This document shows positions 1-8,124 of a DNA stretch of 64,000 bases, in pieces; the first letter of the stretch is position 1, and every line of letters begins with the position of its first letter. The notes beneath the pieces are model-generated. The model was given only the letters and a program-made list of their open reading frames with translations, was not told where the DNA came from and ran no database searches. A program made the translations under genes and the position numbers. Source of the stretch: a virus; IMG/VR virus record IMGVR_UViG_3300042448_001702, positions 1-64,000 of that record; one strand, 5' to 3'.

Positions 1-245
1 GCACCCTTCTCACTTATATCAGAAATGATTGTAGTGCCAGGTTGAATGATAAGTTTAGCACCATCGGTTACATAAACATATCCTTTCAATGTCCACACTT
101 TGTCTGCTGTCAAAGTTGTTGTTGTGTTAATAGTTCCGGTTAATGTTGTTGATGATGGAATGTTAATAGGTGCATCATCTCCACCCAATTCTTTTTGGCA
201 ACTGAATAGTCCCAAAATTAAAATAATTCCTAATAGTTTTCTCAT
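1..245 (-). CDS. Lipoprotein, partial (runs off left edge)
   Basis: The reading frame starts with a signal peptide ending in a lipobox (LGLFSC), so it is a lipoprotein anchored at Cys16. It continues as a Thr-rich linker and then the phrase DKVWTLKGYVYVTDGAKL, followed by IQPGTTI. This is the opening of a parallel beta-helix-like repeat seen in Bacteroidota surface proteins encoded beside TonB receptors. It overlaps the stop of the upstream TonB receptor by ATGA, so the two are translationally coupled and probably form a receptor/lipoprotein pair. Only about 81 residues are visible because the gene is cut by the window edge. Confidence 0.8.
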   Translation of the reverse strand, partial: MRKLLGIILILGLFSCQKELGGDDAPINIPSSTTLTGTINTTTTLTADKVWTLKGYVYVTDGAKLIIQPGTTIISDISEKG

Positions 246-2719
246 AATGTTAAATTTAATGTTAATGAAATTGTTTGTTCGTTGTTTATTTTTATTAGAT
301 TTCGGTTTTGTAACTTTTGATAATAGATTGATGATTGGCCAAATACATCACCTACTGCCAATTTTATTTCCCCATTTTTGAGTTTATGTAAAAGAGTTAT
401 ATCCAATACATCTCTGCTGTTTTCAAATATGTCTGGGTAACCCTGAAATCCTACTGCTGATATTCTATCACCTACTCTATTGTAAGTTATGTTAAGTGTG
501 TTTTTATTTTTGTGAATATTAACACCACCATTTATTACATAGTTTGATTGCCCTTGTAATTGTCTTTTTATTCCATTTACATTTACTTCAGAATTCATTA
601 CCGAAGTATTGGTATATACATCTAACCAACTCATTACCTTTTTACGAAACTCCAATTCAACACCATAAAGAAGTGCATTATCAGGATTTGTATAAGTTAA
701 TAATAAGTTAGATGGAACTGAACCATCTGCTACTATTTGTTCTATCGGTCTAATGAATTGTTTACCAAATACGGATACTGAAATATTCTCTCCTGCTTTT
801 GGATATAGTTCCCATTTCAAATCTACATTATATATGTCAGATTTTTCTAATTTAGAATTACCCAATATTTGTGCGTTTCTTACAAAATCATAATAAGCAA
901 AATTAGCTACTTCTCTAAATTCAGGTCTTGCCAATGTTTTACTTAATGAAAATCTATACTTTGTTTTTTCTAAATTGTAAGAAAGGTTTAATGATGGTAA
1001 AAGGTCTAAATACTCTCTATTCACATTTACTTTCTGTCCACTAAAATCTGCTGTATTAACATTGAATAGATTATACTCACCTCTCAAACCTGTATTTAGT
1101 TTCCACTTACCCCATTCGTTTTCATACATTGAATAAAGAGAACCTAAATCAAAATCAGCAGTATATCTATCGGTATTGTTTGTTATTTCATCTAACATAT
1201 CAGTTGAAAGGTATCTGAATATTCTTGCATTAAATCCTCTAATCTTTTTTAGATAACCACCACCAACTTTAATGTTACCAAACGATTTGTTGATGTTACC
1301 ATTAAAACTATTCTCATCCATTACACTCCAAAAACGATATGTATCTCTCCATGCAGTAGCATAAGGTTCGTTTACACCTAATGATTTTGTAATTGGATTT
1401 ACTCTATAATCGGGCTGTTCTCTGAATATAAAATTATACCCTAAATTGAAATCCCAATCTTTAAGTTTACCATCTAATTGAGAATTGATTACAATATTAT
1501 TAATGTGGTTAGATGAATTACTTAAAACATTTTGAACATTATCAAAGTTATCACCACTACGGGTTAGGTATGTATCATCTGCCTGATAGTTTACTAATGT
1601 TTTCCAGCTATATCGATTTTCACCTAAATAAGTTAAGTTTAATAAACCATTTGTAGAAAATCTTTTTGTATATAAAATATCTTTATAATCGTATGCTAAT
1701 TCAGTTGATGATTGATAATCCTTTCTTTCAATATTATTTAGAGTAAATGTGTTTCTTACAGTTGAACTAAATAAGGAATTAAATTTTCCTTTTGTATAAC
1801 CAAACGAAAGACCTCCATTTAAGTTTGGAGTAGATGTAAAGGATTCTTCCGTTGGATTGCCGAATTGCTTTGTAAATAATCTCTTATCACCATTGCCACT
1901 AATACGATATTTGTAAGTGGATGGGAATGTGGAAGGGAATTCGGTAGCTTGAACTAACTTGAAACCTTTCGAAGTTGAAACCGAACCCCAACCACTTCCC
2001 AATGAGATATTGAAGAAATTATCGGATACTTCTTTTGTTGTAATCTGAACCAATCCACCACTCCAATCTCCCGGCTGATTTGCGGATGCTGATTTAGAAA
2101 CTATAATGTTATCAATTAATGCGGTTGGAATTATATCAAATGAAAATGCTCTCCTATCAGGTTCGGTTGATGGTAGAAGTGTTTTGTTTAGAATGGCTGA
2201 ATTGTATCTATCTGCCAATCCTCTTACTAATACAAACTTATCGTTTTGAATTGTTACACCACTTACTCTTTTAAGTGCATCACCCACATTTCTATCGGGT
2301 GTTTTTTTAATGAATTCTATTGATACTCCATCCGATACCACATTACTATTTCGGATTGTTCTTACTACCGCTACTTCGGTTACTTTTTGAGGTGCCGCTC
2401 TAACAACAACTTCTGATAATTGTTTTGCATCATCCGCAAATACAATATCAAATGTAGTATCTGATGTTAGGTTTATTTGATTTGTGTAAGTAGTATATCC
2501 AACATAAGATGCTTTGATTTGATATACACCGGATTTTAGATTGATTTTGTATTCTGCGTTTTCATTTGATATGGTAGAAAACTTATTACCATTTACATCT
2601 TCAAATGTAATGTGAGAAAAATATATTTTTTCCGAGTTTGATTTGGTTACACCATTTACATTTACTTGTGCGAATGAAAATATTGGTAACAATAGTAAAA
2701 TAAAAAAGAAACGTTTCAT
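242..2719 (-). CDS. TonB-dependent receptor with carboxypeptidase-regulatory-like domain
   Basis: This 825-residue outer-membrane protein has a signal peptide (residues 1-17, ending FSFAQ). A CarboxypepD_reg-like beta-sandwich (about 20-95) is followed by a plug domain (about 125-240: VGDALKRVSGV, LVRGLADRYN, IIVSKSASANQPGDWSGG) and a long beta-barrel ending in the typical alternating strand SLTLNLTL. Known family members import siderophores, glycans or cobalamin with TonB energy. The substrate cannot be read from the sequence. It is coupled by ATGA to the partial lipoprotein downstream. A receptor this complete is very unusual among phage-like genes. No TTTGG-type promoter is visible upstream. 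Confidence 0.92.
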   Translation of the reverse strand: MKRFFFILLLLPIFSFAQVNVNGVTKSNSEKIYFSHITFEDVNGNKFSTISNENAEYKINLKSGVYQIKASYVGYTTYTNQINLTSDTTFDIVFADDAKQLSEVVVRAAPQKVTEVAVVRTIRNSNVVSDGVSIEFIKKTPDRNVGDALKRVSGVTIQNDKFVLVRGLADRYNSAILNKTLLPSTEPDRRAFSFDIIPTALIDNIIVSKSASANQPGDWSGGLVQITTKEVSDNFFNISLGSGWGSVSTSKGFKLVQATEFPSTFPSTYKYRISGNGDKRLFTKQFGNPTEESFTSTPNLNGGLSFGYTKGKFNSLFSSTVRNTFTLNNIERKDYQSSTELAYDYKDILYTKRFSTNGLLNLTYLGENRYSWKTLVNYQADDTYLTRSGDNFDNVQNVLSNSSNHINNIVINSQLDGKLKDWDFNLGYNFIFREQPDYRVNPITKSLGVNEPYATAWRDTYRFWSVMDENSFNGNINKSFGNIKVGGGYLKKIRGFNARIFRYLSTDMLDEITNNTDRYTADFDLGSLYSMYENEWGKWKLNTGLRGEYNLFNVNTADFSGQKVNVNREYLDLLPSLNLSYNLEKTKYRFSLSKTLARPEFREVANFAYYDFVRNAQILGNSKLEKSDIYNVDLKWELYPKAGENISVSVFGKQFIRPIEQIVADGSVPSNLLLTYTNPDNALLYGVELEFRKKVMSWLDVYTNTSVMNSEVNVNGIKRQLQGQSNYVINGGVNIHKNKNTLNITYNRVGDRISAVGFQGYPDIFENSRDVLDITLLHKLKNGEIKLAVGDVFGQSSIYYQKLQNRNLIKINNEQTISLTLNLTL

Positions 2720-2788
2720 ATAGTTTGAGTTAGTTCCCCAATAACTATATTAACGTTTCTTCAAAAAAGTTAATTCAATATTATCAAA

Positions 2789-3598
2789 TTATGAAGAAAT
2801 TCCACATAATGTTAGGAATTCCTCAGCATTATGTATAACATCTTCTGATTTGAACTTTCTTAACATAGAATCAGCTATCTCTTTTCTATTGTTCATATCA
2901 TCCACCATACGAAGTATTTCAGCAACACCTACAACCATATCTCTGTCGTTTTCATGCCCCTGTCCAACTTCTACTTCTTTCATAACACCTTCTTTACATA
3001 CCTTCCATCCACCACCTTTTGATTTATAGTTCTTTGCAGCCCAGCCGTTTGCATAAGCTGATGGATATACATCAAACTTCTTTTTAGCTGCTGCTTTAGA
3101 TGCTGACCATTTACCTGGGTCAGTTGGACAATTCTTTTCTAAGAACAATTGCATTTTTTCTTCTATTGTCATACTTTCGTTTTTCTTTTTACCAGCACAA
3201 TGTGCTTTTTGTGAGAATCCTTTTGGATTACTACAATTGATTGATTTCTTATATTTTGTACTCCACTTTTCTTCCAATCCTTCACTAGCTCCAGTCTTTA
3301 CGAATGTAGGTTTCTGTCCTTTCTTTTGTTCACCACCTTTCTTACTATCACCAGCTTTGGATTGTGCAGCTCTCTTTCTTTTTACAAATGCAGCAATACC
3401 ATCTTTACCTAACTTAGCTGCTTTCTCTTTTGATAAACAAGCTGCATACGAATCTCCTTTCTCACTATCTCCACATTTACCTGCTTTCTCTCCTTTACTA
3501 TTATATCTATCCCAGCCACCACCAGTAGTAGAGCCTTCACCACCTTTGCCAAACCATTTACGGAGGTCTTCGTTTACGATATTACTTAACTTTATCAA
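2789..3598 (-). CDS. DUF5872-like phage protein, probable virion component
   Basis: The first half is Gly/Lys/Ser-rich with the pattern GGGWDRYNSKGEKAGKCGD, then AACLSKEKAA and a basic stretch. I recall this arrangement from T4-like cyanophage proteins annotated DUF5872. The C-terminal half carries a second phage module, KFDVYPSAYANGWAAK followed by GGGWKVC (about residues 172-200). The frame opens with TTG (MIKLSN), overlapping the end of the small basic gene upstream; no good internal ATG precedes the conserved region. The module combination supports a T4-like phage origin. The exact role in the particle is unknown. Confidence 0.65.
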   Translation of the reverse strand: MIKLSNIVNEDLRKWFGKGGEGSTTGGGWDRYNSKGEKAGKCGDSEKGDSYAACLSKEKAAKLGKDGIAAFVKRKRAAQSKAGDSKKGGEQKKGQKPTFVKTGASEGLEEKWSTKYKKSINCSNPKGFSQKAHCAGKKKNESMTIEEKMQLFLEKNCPTDPGKWSASKAAAKKKFDVYPSAYANGWAAKNYKSKGGGWKVCKEGVMKEVEVGQGHENDRDMVVGVAEILRMVDDMNNRKEIADSMLRKFKSEDVIHNAEEFLTLCGISS

Positions 3599-3704
3599 TT
3601 TCTAATTTTTTTAATATTGCTAAATTTGCATCTATTAATTTCTTTTTCTTCAAACCACTTCTTCTACTTCTCATTGGTTTTGGTTTTTTTGCTGCACTTC
3701 CCAT
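3582..3704 (-). CDS. Basic 40-residue protein
   Basis: A complete short frame (MGSAAKKPKPMRSRRSGLKK...) encodes a very Lys/Arg-rich peptide. It lies between the CsgG-like gene (5-bp gap) and the DUF5872-like gene (17-nt overlap in another frame), so it fills an otherwise empty slot in the operon. The charge suggests nucleic-acid binding or virion packing. No family is recognised. Confidence 0.55.
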   Translation of the reverse strand: MGSAAKKPKPMRSRRSGLKKKKLIDANLAILKKLEIDKVK

Positions 3705-3708
3705 ATTA

Positions 3709-4437
3709 TTACTTAGCGAATACGCCCTTTTTAATTAATTTATCTAAAATGTTTGCACAAGCTACATCCAATGCTTTCTTAGTTGAAATACTAATTGTTG
3801 ATTGGTTAAACTTAATCGGGTCTACTGAAGCATCTGAAACTAAAGTAAGTTCTCTAGTTGTTTTAGCTTCACCTAAACCAGATGCTGCTATGATTGAACC
3901 ATTTTCTGCATTTGTGAAACGTACTTGTAAACCTAAACGAGTTACTAAGTTATCTTTGATACCATCTTTTAAGTTAATAGTTTCATCTTCTGATACTGAA
4001 TAATCATATACTTCAATCTCTACAAAGTAATGTGCTAACTTAATATTTCCTCTACCTTCTATTTTGTTTTCTGAAATTCCAGCGTTTGATGCTTTGAATT
4101 GTTGCACCATTCTGTTTTTGATTTCAGTCTTATCTTCGGTAAATTCAAATCTATTAAGGTTATCTAAATATTCTAATACGATATTTGCAACACCCAATCC
4201 AACTCTTTTTTCTTTTAATTCAGGATACATTTCGTACACTTCTTCACCAATACCACACTTTAAGATTTGGATATACTTTTTAGGTCCTTCATAGTCCAAA
4301 TAAGCAGATATATCTTTTTTCTTTTCAAAATCTGCTTTGAATTCTTCAGTCTTTGTTTTTCCTATTGTTTGAGCAGTTAGGACATTTACACCACTCGTAA
4401 TCAATAATATACCTAATAATATTAATAATTTTTTCAT
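3709..4437 (-). CDS. CsgG-like secreted protein
   Basis: The 242-residue product has a signal peptide (MKKLLILLGILLITSGVNVLTAQ). The body resembles the CsgG/TolB-N-like fold found in curli secretion-channel proteins and related lipoproteins: a GLGVANIVLEYLDNLNRF helix, then a strand KLAHYFVEIEVYDYSV, then RLGLQVRFTNAENGSII. The C-terminal segment FNQSTISISTKKALDVACAN resembles the end of the membrane protein at 12086-12736, so the two are probably paralogues. There is no lipobox Cys. It ends an operon segment next to the DUF5872-like gene. Role inferred: an outer-membrane or periplasmic assembly factor. Confidence 0.55.
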   Translation of the reverse strand: MKKLLILLGILLITSGVNVLTAQTIGKTKTEEFKADFEKKKDISAYLDYEGPKKYIQILKCGIGEEVYEMYPELKEKRVGLGVANIVLEYLDNLNRFEFTEDKTEIKNRMVQQFKASNAGISENKIEGRGNIKLAHYFVEIEVYDYSVSEDETINLKDGIKDNLVTRLGLQVRFTNAENGSIIAASGLGEAKTTRELTLVSDASVDPIKFNQSTISISTKKALDVACANILDKLIKKGVFAK

Positions 4438-4462
4438 ACATTTTGTTGTTTGATATAAATAT

Positions 4463-4492
4463 AAAAAAAGGGAGAAACGATGTTCTCCCCTT
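4463..4492 (-). terminator. Intrinsic terminator
   Basis: On the minus strand a GGGAGAA/TTCTCCC stem with a 6-base loop is followed by seven T residues. It sits just after the stop of the 4496-4972 gene. The sequence is nearly the same as the terminator at 5917-5948. Confidence 0.85.
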
Positions 4493-4495
4493 AAT

Positions 4496-4972
4496 TTACT
4501 TTTGATTTGGGTCTTCTAAATTTTTGATGTATTCATCAATCAATCTACTTACGGCTTCAGGTTTATCATCAGCCTTAAACTTAACCCTTATTTTAGCGGT
4601 ACCTGTTTCATTTGGGTTAAATCCAGAATCAACCTCAATACCTTTAATATTGTGTTCGTATCCTTTTTTCTTAAATAATCCTAAAAGAGATTTTTTAAGA
4701 TTGGATACATCTTTTTCCTCATCACCAAATATTAGTCTACAAGTAAACTCAATATCTAATTCATCCAATCCAATAGATGAGTGGTCTGCTAAAATATAAA
4801 GAGGTACAACCAAATCCTTACCACCTATATTAAAGGAAGTAGTTTTGGGTGTACCATCTTCATTGAAATAGTTTCGGAGAGCATTAATATGCTGTCTTTC
4901 ACTTATACCTTGAGAAACCATGGCGGCTTCTAATAGACCGCCAACTAGTTCCTCTACATTTAATCTTGCCAT
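4496..4972 (-). CDS. DUF2589-partner-like protein
   Basis: The 158-residue soluble protein starts with a helical segment (LNVEELVGGLLEAAMVSQG), then beta-rich sequence with VPLYILADHSSIGLDELDIE and an acidic C-terminus. Its layout (short helix, then strands carrying VPL and LDELDIEF) parallels the DUF2589 protein encoded immediately upstream at 5001-5615. The two probably act together. It is the last gene before a strong terminator. Function is unknown. Confidence 0.6.
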   Translation of the reverse strand: MARLNVEELVGGLLEAAMVSQGISERQHINALRNYFNEDGTPKTTSFNIGGKDLVVPLYILADHSSIGLDELDIEFTCRLIFGDEEKDVSNLKKSLLGLFKKKGYEHNIKGIEVDSGFNPNETGTAKIRVKFKADDKPEAVSRLIDEYIKNLEDPNQK

Positions 4973-5000
4973 ATATTGTAACCTTTATTGTTTTTTATTA

Positions 5001-5615
5001 TTACTTCTTACCACCACCAGTTGCTGGGTCTTCAGTAAGTGGAATTAAAGATGGTTCTAACATTTGAGTTAGGTAATCTGATAATTTCAACATACCTTCA
5101 GTTGCTGGTAATTGCTCAGCGTGTACTTTTACATTGTATTTAGCTGAGTTGTCAGTACTTCTAGTGTTCTCTTTGTTTGTAGCTACTTTACCAGAAATTT
5201 TTGCATTCCAGCTCATACCCCAAAATCTACCACCAGCTGATACTTCAACACTGCTTTCAGTTTTTACATCACTTTTTTCTGTCTCTGAAGTTTTTACTTC
5301 CATAGCAAATTCAATATCTGCTGAAGTAATTGCTAATGAAGGAAGTGGTACTAATGGTAACATAGGAACTTTACTATAAATTTTTTGTAGTTTTTGTTCA
5401 CCTGTTGCACCATCGGTTACAACTCTGTTCATTTCAACATCTAAAGCACGTGCTTTAGTTTTTTTAGTTTTCTCATCCGTTACGAATGCTACTTCAGAAA
5501 TGTATTTCCAAGTTACTTCGTTTAATTTTGCTTGACCTTTTGCCATACCAACAATCGGTGAAACAATCAAGTCTTCAATAGGAAGACCTGCGAATTGGTC
5601 TGCGATACCTGCCAT
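5001..5615 (-). CDS. DUF2589 family protein
   Basis: Of 204 residues, the N-terminus FAGLPIEDLIVSPIVGMAKGQ followed by YISEVAF matches the start I remember for DUF2589. A proline-rich strand KVPMLPLVPLPSLAI and the strand ADIEFAMEV follow, then a Ser/Thr/Glu-rich region, and finally NVKVHAEQLPATEGMLKLSD. There is no signal peptide or membrane segment. It is followed 28 bp downstream by its probable partner (4496-4972). The biochemical role of the family is not known to me. Confidence 0.7.
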   Translation of the reverse strand: MAGIADQFAGLPIEDLIVSPIVGMAKGQAKLNEVTWKYISEVAFVTDEKTKKTKARALDVEMNRVVTDGATGEQKLQKIYSKVPMLPLVPLPSLAITSADIEFAMEVKTSETEKSDVKTESSVEVSAGGRFWGMSWNAKISGKVATNKENTRSTDNSAKYNVKVHAEQLPATEGMLKLSDYLTQMLEPSLIPLTEDPATGGGKK

Positions 5616-5690
5616 AAAATATTGTTTTTTTAATTAATTTTTGTAACTTGTTTGAACATAAATATCTCAAAATTTGATAAACCCTACTAA

Positions 5691-5894
5691 TTATCCAAAC
5701 TTTACCATTCCTTGGTATTGCTTCTTTACTTTTTCAATTTCGGCAATAGCCTCATTATATTTGTTCTTTATCTCATCATTTACACTAAAATCCAAAATAG
5801 TTTCACAATGCGGACAAGCTGAAACTGGATGTTTGATAATAAATTCTAACGTTAAATCAATTGGTTTTCTGCAAGAAGGACAGGGTAGAGCCAT
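5691..5894 (-). CDS. Small zinc-ribbon protein
   Basis: The 67-residue protein has two CxxC pairs, CPSC at residues 5-8 and CPHC at 27-30, spaced as in a treble-clef or zinc ribbon. A charged helix (EIKNKYNEAIAEIEKVKKQY) follows. It lies between the DUF2589 gene and the 5917 terminator, so it starts its own short unit. The target of the ribbon is unknown. Confidence 0.65.
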   Translation of the reverse strand: MALPCPSCRKPIDLTLEFIIKHPVSACPHCETILDFSVNDEIKNKYNEAIAEIEKVKKQYQGMVKFG

Positions 5895-5916
5895 AACATT
5901 TTATTTAGTATAAATA

Positions 5917-5948
5917 TAAAAAAGGGAGAAACTATGTTCTCCCCTTAA
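5917..5948 (-). terminator. Intrinsic terminator
   Basis: The minus strand reads GGGAGAA, loop CATAG, TTCTCCC, then six T residues. It is 39 bp past the end of the holin-like gene. The arms and T-run match the 4463 terminator. Confidence 0.85.
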
Positions 5949-5986
5949 AATATTTCCGCCCTTCCTACAGTTAAAGGAAATATCAA

Positions 5987-6253
5987 TTATCCTAGTTCTT
6001 CTTCGGAACTTTCTTTCTTCCCATCAGCTTTTTTGTTGATGTATTTATCAACTGAAGCAATGCCGAAAGAACCTAAAGTGATAACCAAAAATCCGTTGAA
6101 GATGTATTCGTTAATCAAAAGTTCCTTACCTAGCCATCCGGTGATAAGGTCTACAAACAAAGCTATAACCATCATTGTGAATGACAAGAATCCAACTACT
6201 GATTTTTCGTTGATGTCATTGTTGTCTTTAAAAAGGTCTTTAATAAATCCCAT
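5987..6253 (-). CDS. Holin-like two-TM membrane protein
   Basis: The 88-residue protein starts MGFIKDLFKDNNDINEKSV, has two hydrophobic segments (about residues 19-40 and 49-68) and ends in a charged tail with KKADGKKESSEEELG. Small size, two TM segments and a charged C-terminus are the usual class II holin features. It is also near other small membrane proteins in a region of probable late genes. Holin function is inference; it could be a structural membrane protein. Confidence 0.5.
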   Translation of the reverse strand: MGFIKDLFKDNNDINEKSVVGFLSFTMMVIALFVDLITGWLGKELLINEYIFNGFLVITLGSFGIASVDKYINKKADGKKESSEEELG

Positions 6254-6289
6254 TTTTCTTTAATTTAATGTTACTTTTATTGTAACCTA

Positions 6290-6958
6290 TTAGCCTGCTT
6301 GTTCAGCATCTTCATCTTTTATTTTTCCACATTTCAAACATTCCAAGTCACCATCGTTATCGGAATCTCCCCAAATGTGTTCACATTGTCTGTGTGCGAA
6401 ATATACATCAATCTTACCATCACCATCAAAGTCAATACCATCCATTACACCATCACCATCTTCATCAACTTCTACACCAGTTCTACCTACTTTTGGAGTT
6501 GGAGCGGTTACAGCGTCTGTAATTTGTGATTCAACCTTTTCTTCTTTTGGTTTGTTAGCTTCAATCAAATTGATTTCATGTGCATTTTTTGCAGCTTGAA
6601 CAAATGCATCAGGAATTAATGGAGTATTATTTGGTGGAGTTACAGGCATATCAGCTGTGTTGCTTAATGATGTGCCATCTTCTTCATCCATTTTCTGAAC
6701 TAACATCTTATCCTTATCAGTATCACTAAACCAATAATCTATAATCTTACCATAAGAACCAATGAAAGCGCCTAACAACAATAAGAGAAGTTCTTTCCAT
6801 TCTCCTTCTATTGCAGATTTATTAAAAATAGCAAAGAACATGCCTGCCATTATAAACATAAACCCACCTAATACCATAGCAGTAATATACCATCTACGGC
6901 TCATCATTTTATTTAATAATTCTTTAAATCCACTTGGTGGTTGTTGATTGTTACTCAT
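6290..6958 (-). CDS. Membrane protein with calcium-type DxDxDG repeats and zinc ribbon
   Basis: From the ATG at 6958 (222 residues; it overlaps the upstream micro-gene by ATGAGTAA, which favours this start over 6988) there are two TM segments (about 22-44 and 53-72). A Pro/Glu-rich linker follows, then a thrombospondin-3-like acidic repeat (VDEDGDGVMDGIDFDGDG, about 163-180), and a C-terminal zinc-ribbon-like pattern CEH...DSDNDGD...CLKC. The same DxDGDGxxDGxDxDGDG repeat appears in the unrelated membrane protein at 18637-19974. The mix of a calcium loop and a zinc ribbon behind two TM helices is unusual. Confidence 0.6.
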   Translation of the reverse strand: MSNNQQPPSGFKELLNKMMSRRWYITAMVLGGFMFIMAGMFFAIFNKSAIEGEWKELLLLLLGAFIGSYGKIIDYWFSDTDKDKMLVQKMDEEDGTSLSNTADMPVTPPNNTPLIPDAFVQAAKNAHEINLIEANKPKEEKVESQITDAVTAPTPKVGRTGVEVDEDGDGVMDGIDFDGDGKIDVYFAHRQCEHIWGDSDNDGDLECLKCGKIKDEDAEQAG

Positions 6959-7049
6959 TTTCTTTTCGTATTCTTTCGTTATTTGCATGATTCATAGCCC
7001 ATAATAACAAGGCTATAAAAAATAATGTAACCCCTATCTTATATCCCAT
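6951..7049 (-). CDS. 32-residue single-TM microprotein
   Basis: The short complete frame MGYKIGVTLFFIALLLWAMN then a polar tail (HANNERIRKENE) encodes one TM helix. Its stop is nested in the start of the 6290-6958 gene, so the pair is coupled. It is 3 bp downstream of the 7053-7364 stop. Tight packing and a clean hydrophobic segment support it; a spanin- or holin-like helper role is possible but unproven. Confidence 0.5.
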   Translation of the reverse strand: MGYKIGVTLFFIALLLWAMNHANNERIRKENE

Positions 7050-7052
7050 ATA

Positions 7053-7364
7053 TTACCACTCAGCTGGTTTCTCTTTGAACTCATCACCTTCTTTTTTCTT
7101 AGGTTTTGGTGCTGCTTCTTTAACTGTTTCTTTTTCTTTTACAATTACAGTTTTACCACCACCTGCTGATTGTGATTGTTGGTTGGTGTTGTTAATGTTA
7201 ATTACTGGTGCAGGTGCTACTGCAGGAGCTGCTTCTTCACCGCCTGTAATTTTTGTTACACCCCAAGTACCTAAGCCCATAACTGCTGTTGTTGCAACAC
7301 CAATTATTGTTTTTTTCAAACCTGACCAAGTACCGTCATTTGTGCTTTCTACTTCTTCTGACAT
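7053..7364 (-). CDS. Single-TM protein with Ala/Pro/Lys-rich tail
   Basis: The 103-residue protein has one TM helix (about 16-38, TIIGVATTAVMGLGTWGV). A linker rich in Ala and Pro is followed by a Gln/Asn stretch (ININNTNQQSQ) and a Lys/Glu-rich C-terminus. It sits in a run of small membrane proteins between the lipoproteins and the holin-like gene. No family is recognised. Confidence 0.6.
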   Translation of the reverse strand: MSEEVESTNDGTWSGLKKTIIGVATTAVMGLGTWGVTKITGGEEAAPAVAPAPVININNTNQQSQSAGGGKTVIVKEKETVKEAAPKPKKKEGDEFKEKPAEW

Positions 7365-7391
7365 TTTGTTTTTATTTTAATGTTACAAATT

Positions 7392-7763
7392 TTATAACTT
7401 ATTAAAATCGGTAATACCAATCATCTTACCATTAACATCATACAAACCGATACGATATGCAGATGGTGGAAAAGCGTTAGTATATACCTTTAGTATATTA
7501 TCACCAGAATTTGCGTACATAGTTTCTTTAGATACTACTCTATTAGCAATATCAAAGATTTTTATAGTAACGTTTCCAGCGTTTTCTAACTTAACATTGA
7601 TTGCAACCTCTGAAGTAACGAATACTGATTGTAATTTCAAACCAGCTGCGGCTTCTATTTTTAGTTCTGAATTTGGTGTTGGTTGAGGATAAGGATACTC
7701 ATCAAACTTTGTACACCCAGCGAAAATTAGTACTCCAAATAATAATATGATTACTTTTTTCAT
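7392..7763 (-). CDS. Small lipoprotein (paralogue of 7777-8124)
   Basis: A signal peptide ends in the lipobox FAGC (Cys16) and is followed by TKFDEYPYPQP. The mature part (about 107 residues) is a beta-sandwich-like domain with VTIKIFDIANRVV and YRIGLYDVNGKMIG. These resemble the C-terminal strands of surface-protein sorting domains. The next gene upstream encodes a similar lipoprotein (CRKFDIEPIPP), and both follow the two large secreted proteins, so all four probably work together on the cell or virion surface. Confidence 0.75.
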   Translation of the reverse strand: MKKVIILLFGVLIFAGCTKFDEYPYPQPTPNSELKIEAAAGLKLQSVFVTSEVAINVKLENAGNVTIKIFDIANRVVSKETMYANSGDNILKVYTNAFPPSAYRIGLYDVNGKMIGITDFNKL

Positions 7764-7776
7764 TTTTTCTAATTTA

Positions 7777-8124
7777 TTAGTTTATTAAAAGTAACGTTTT
7801 ACCTATTTGTTTACCACTTTCATCTTCAAGTGATAAATATAAATATTTTGATTGTAACGATTTTGTCCACATTTTTAAGGAATTTATTCCAGTTTTACCA
7901 ACTATTTTTTCTCTAATTAAAACTTGTTCGGTTTCTTTATCAGTAAGTGTTAGTGTGTATATTCCATCAATTTGTAAATTAAATTTAATATCCTGTCCAT
8001 CGGAAACTTGAGCTTCCTTTACAGAAAATATATCTTCAACTTTTGGTGGTATTGGTTCTATATCAAATTTTCTACATCCTACCAAAGTTAAACAAAATAA
8101 TATTACAATTCCTATTCGTTTCAT
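7777..8124 (-). CDS. Small lipoprotein (paralogue of 7392-7763)
   Basis: The signal peptide ends in the lipobox LVGC (Cys17). The start of the mature protein, RKFDIEPIPP, parallels TKFDEYPYPQ of the next lipoprotein. The rest forms a single beta-rich domain with YLYLSLEDESGKQIG near the end. The start codon overlaps the stop of the C-type lectin gene by one base (TAATG), so it is translated in step with it. Confidence 0.75.
   Translation of the reverse strand: MKRIGIVILFCLTLVGCRKFDIEPIPPKVEDIFSVKEAQVSDGQDIKFNLQIDGIYTLTLTDKETEQVLIREKIVGKTGINSLKMWTKSLQSKYLYLSLEDESGKQIGKTLLLIN

Noticed and set aside
4438-4462. Host-type promoter TATATTTA before the CsgG-like gene
   Set aside because: The -7-like box overlaps the terminator's T-run and no TTTGG is found 19 bp upstream. 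The same holds for 5895-5916 and 24244-24281.
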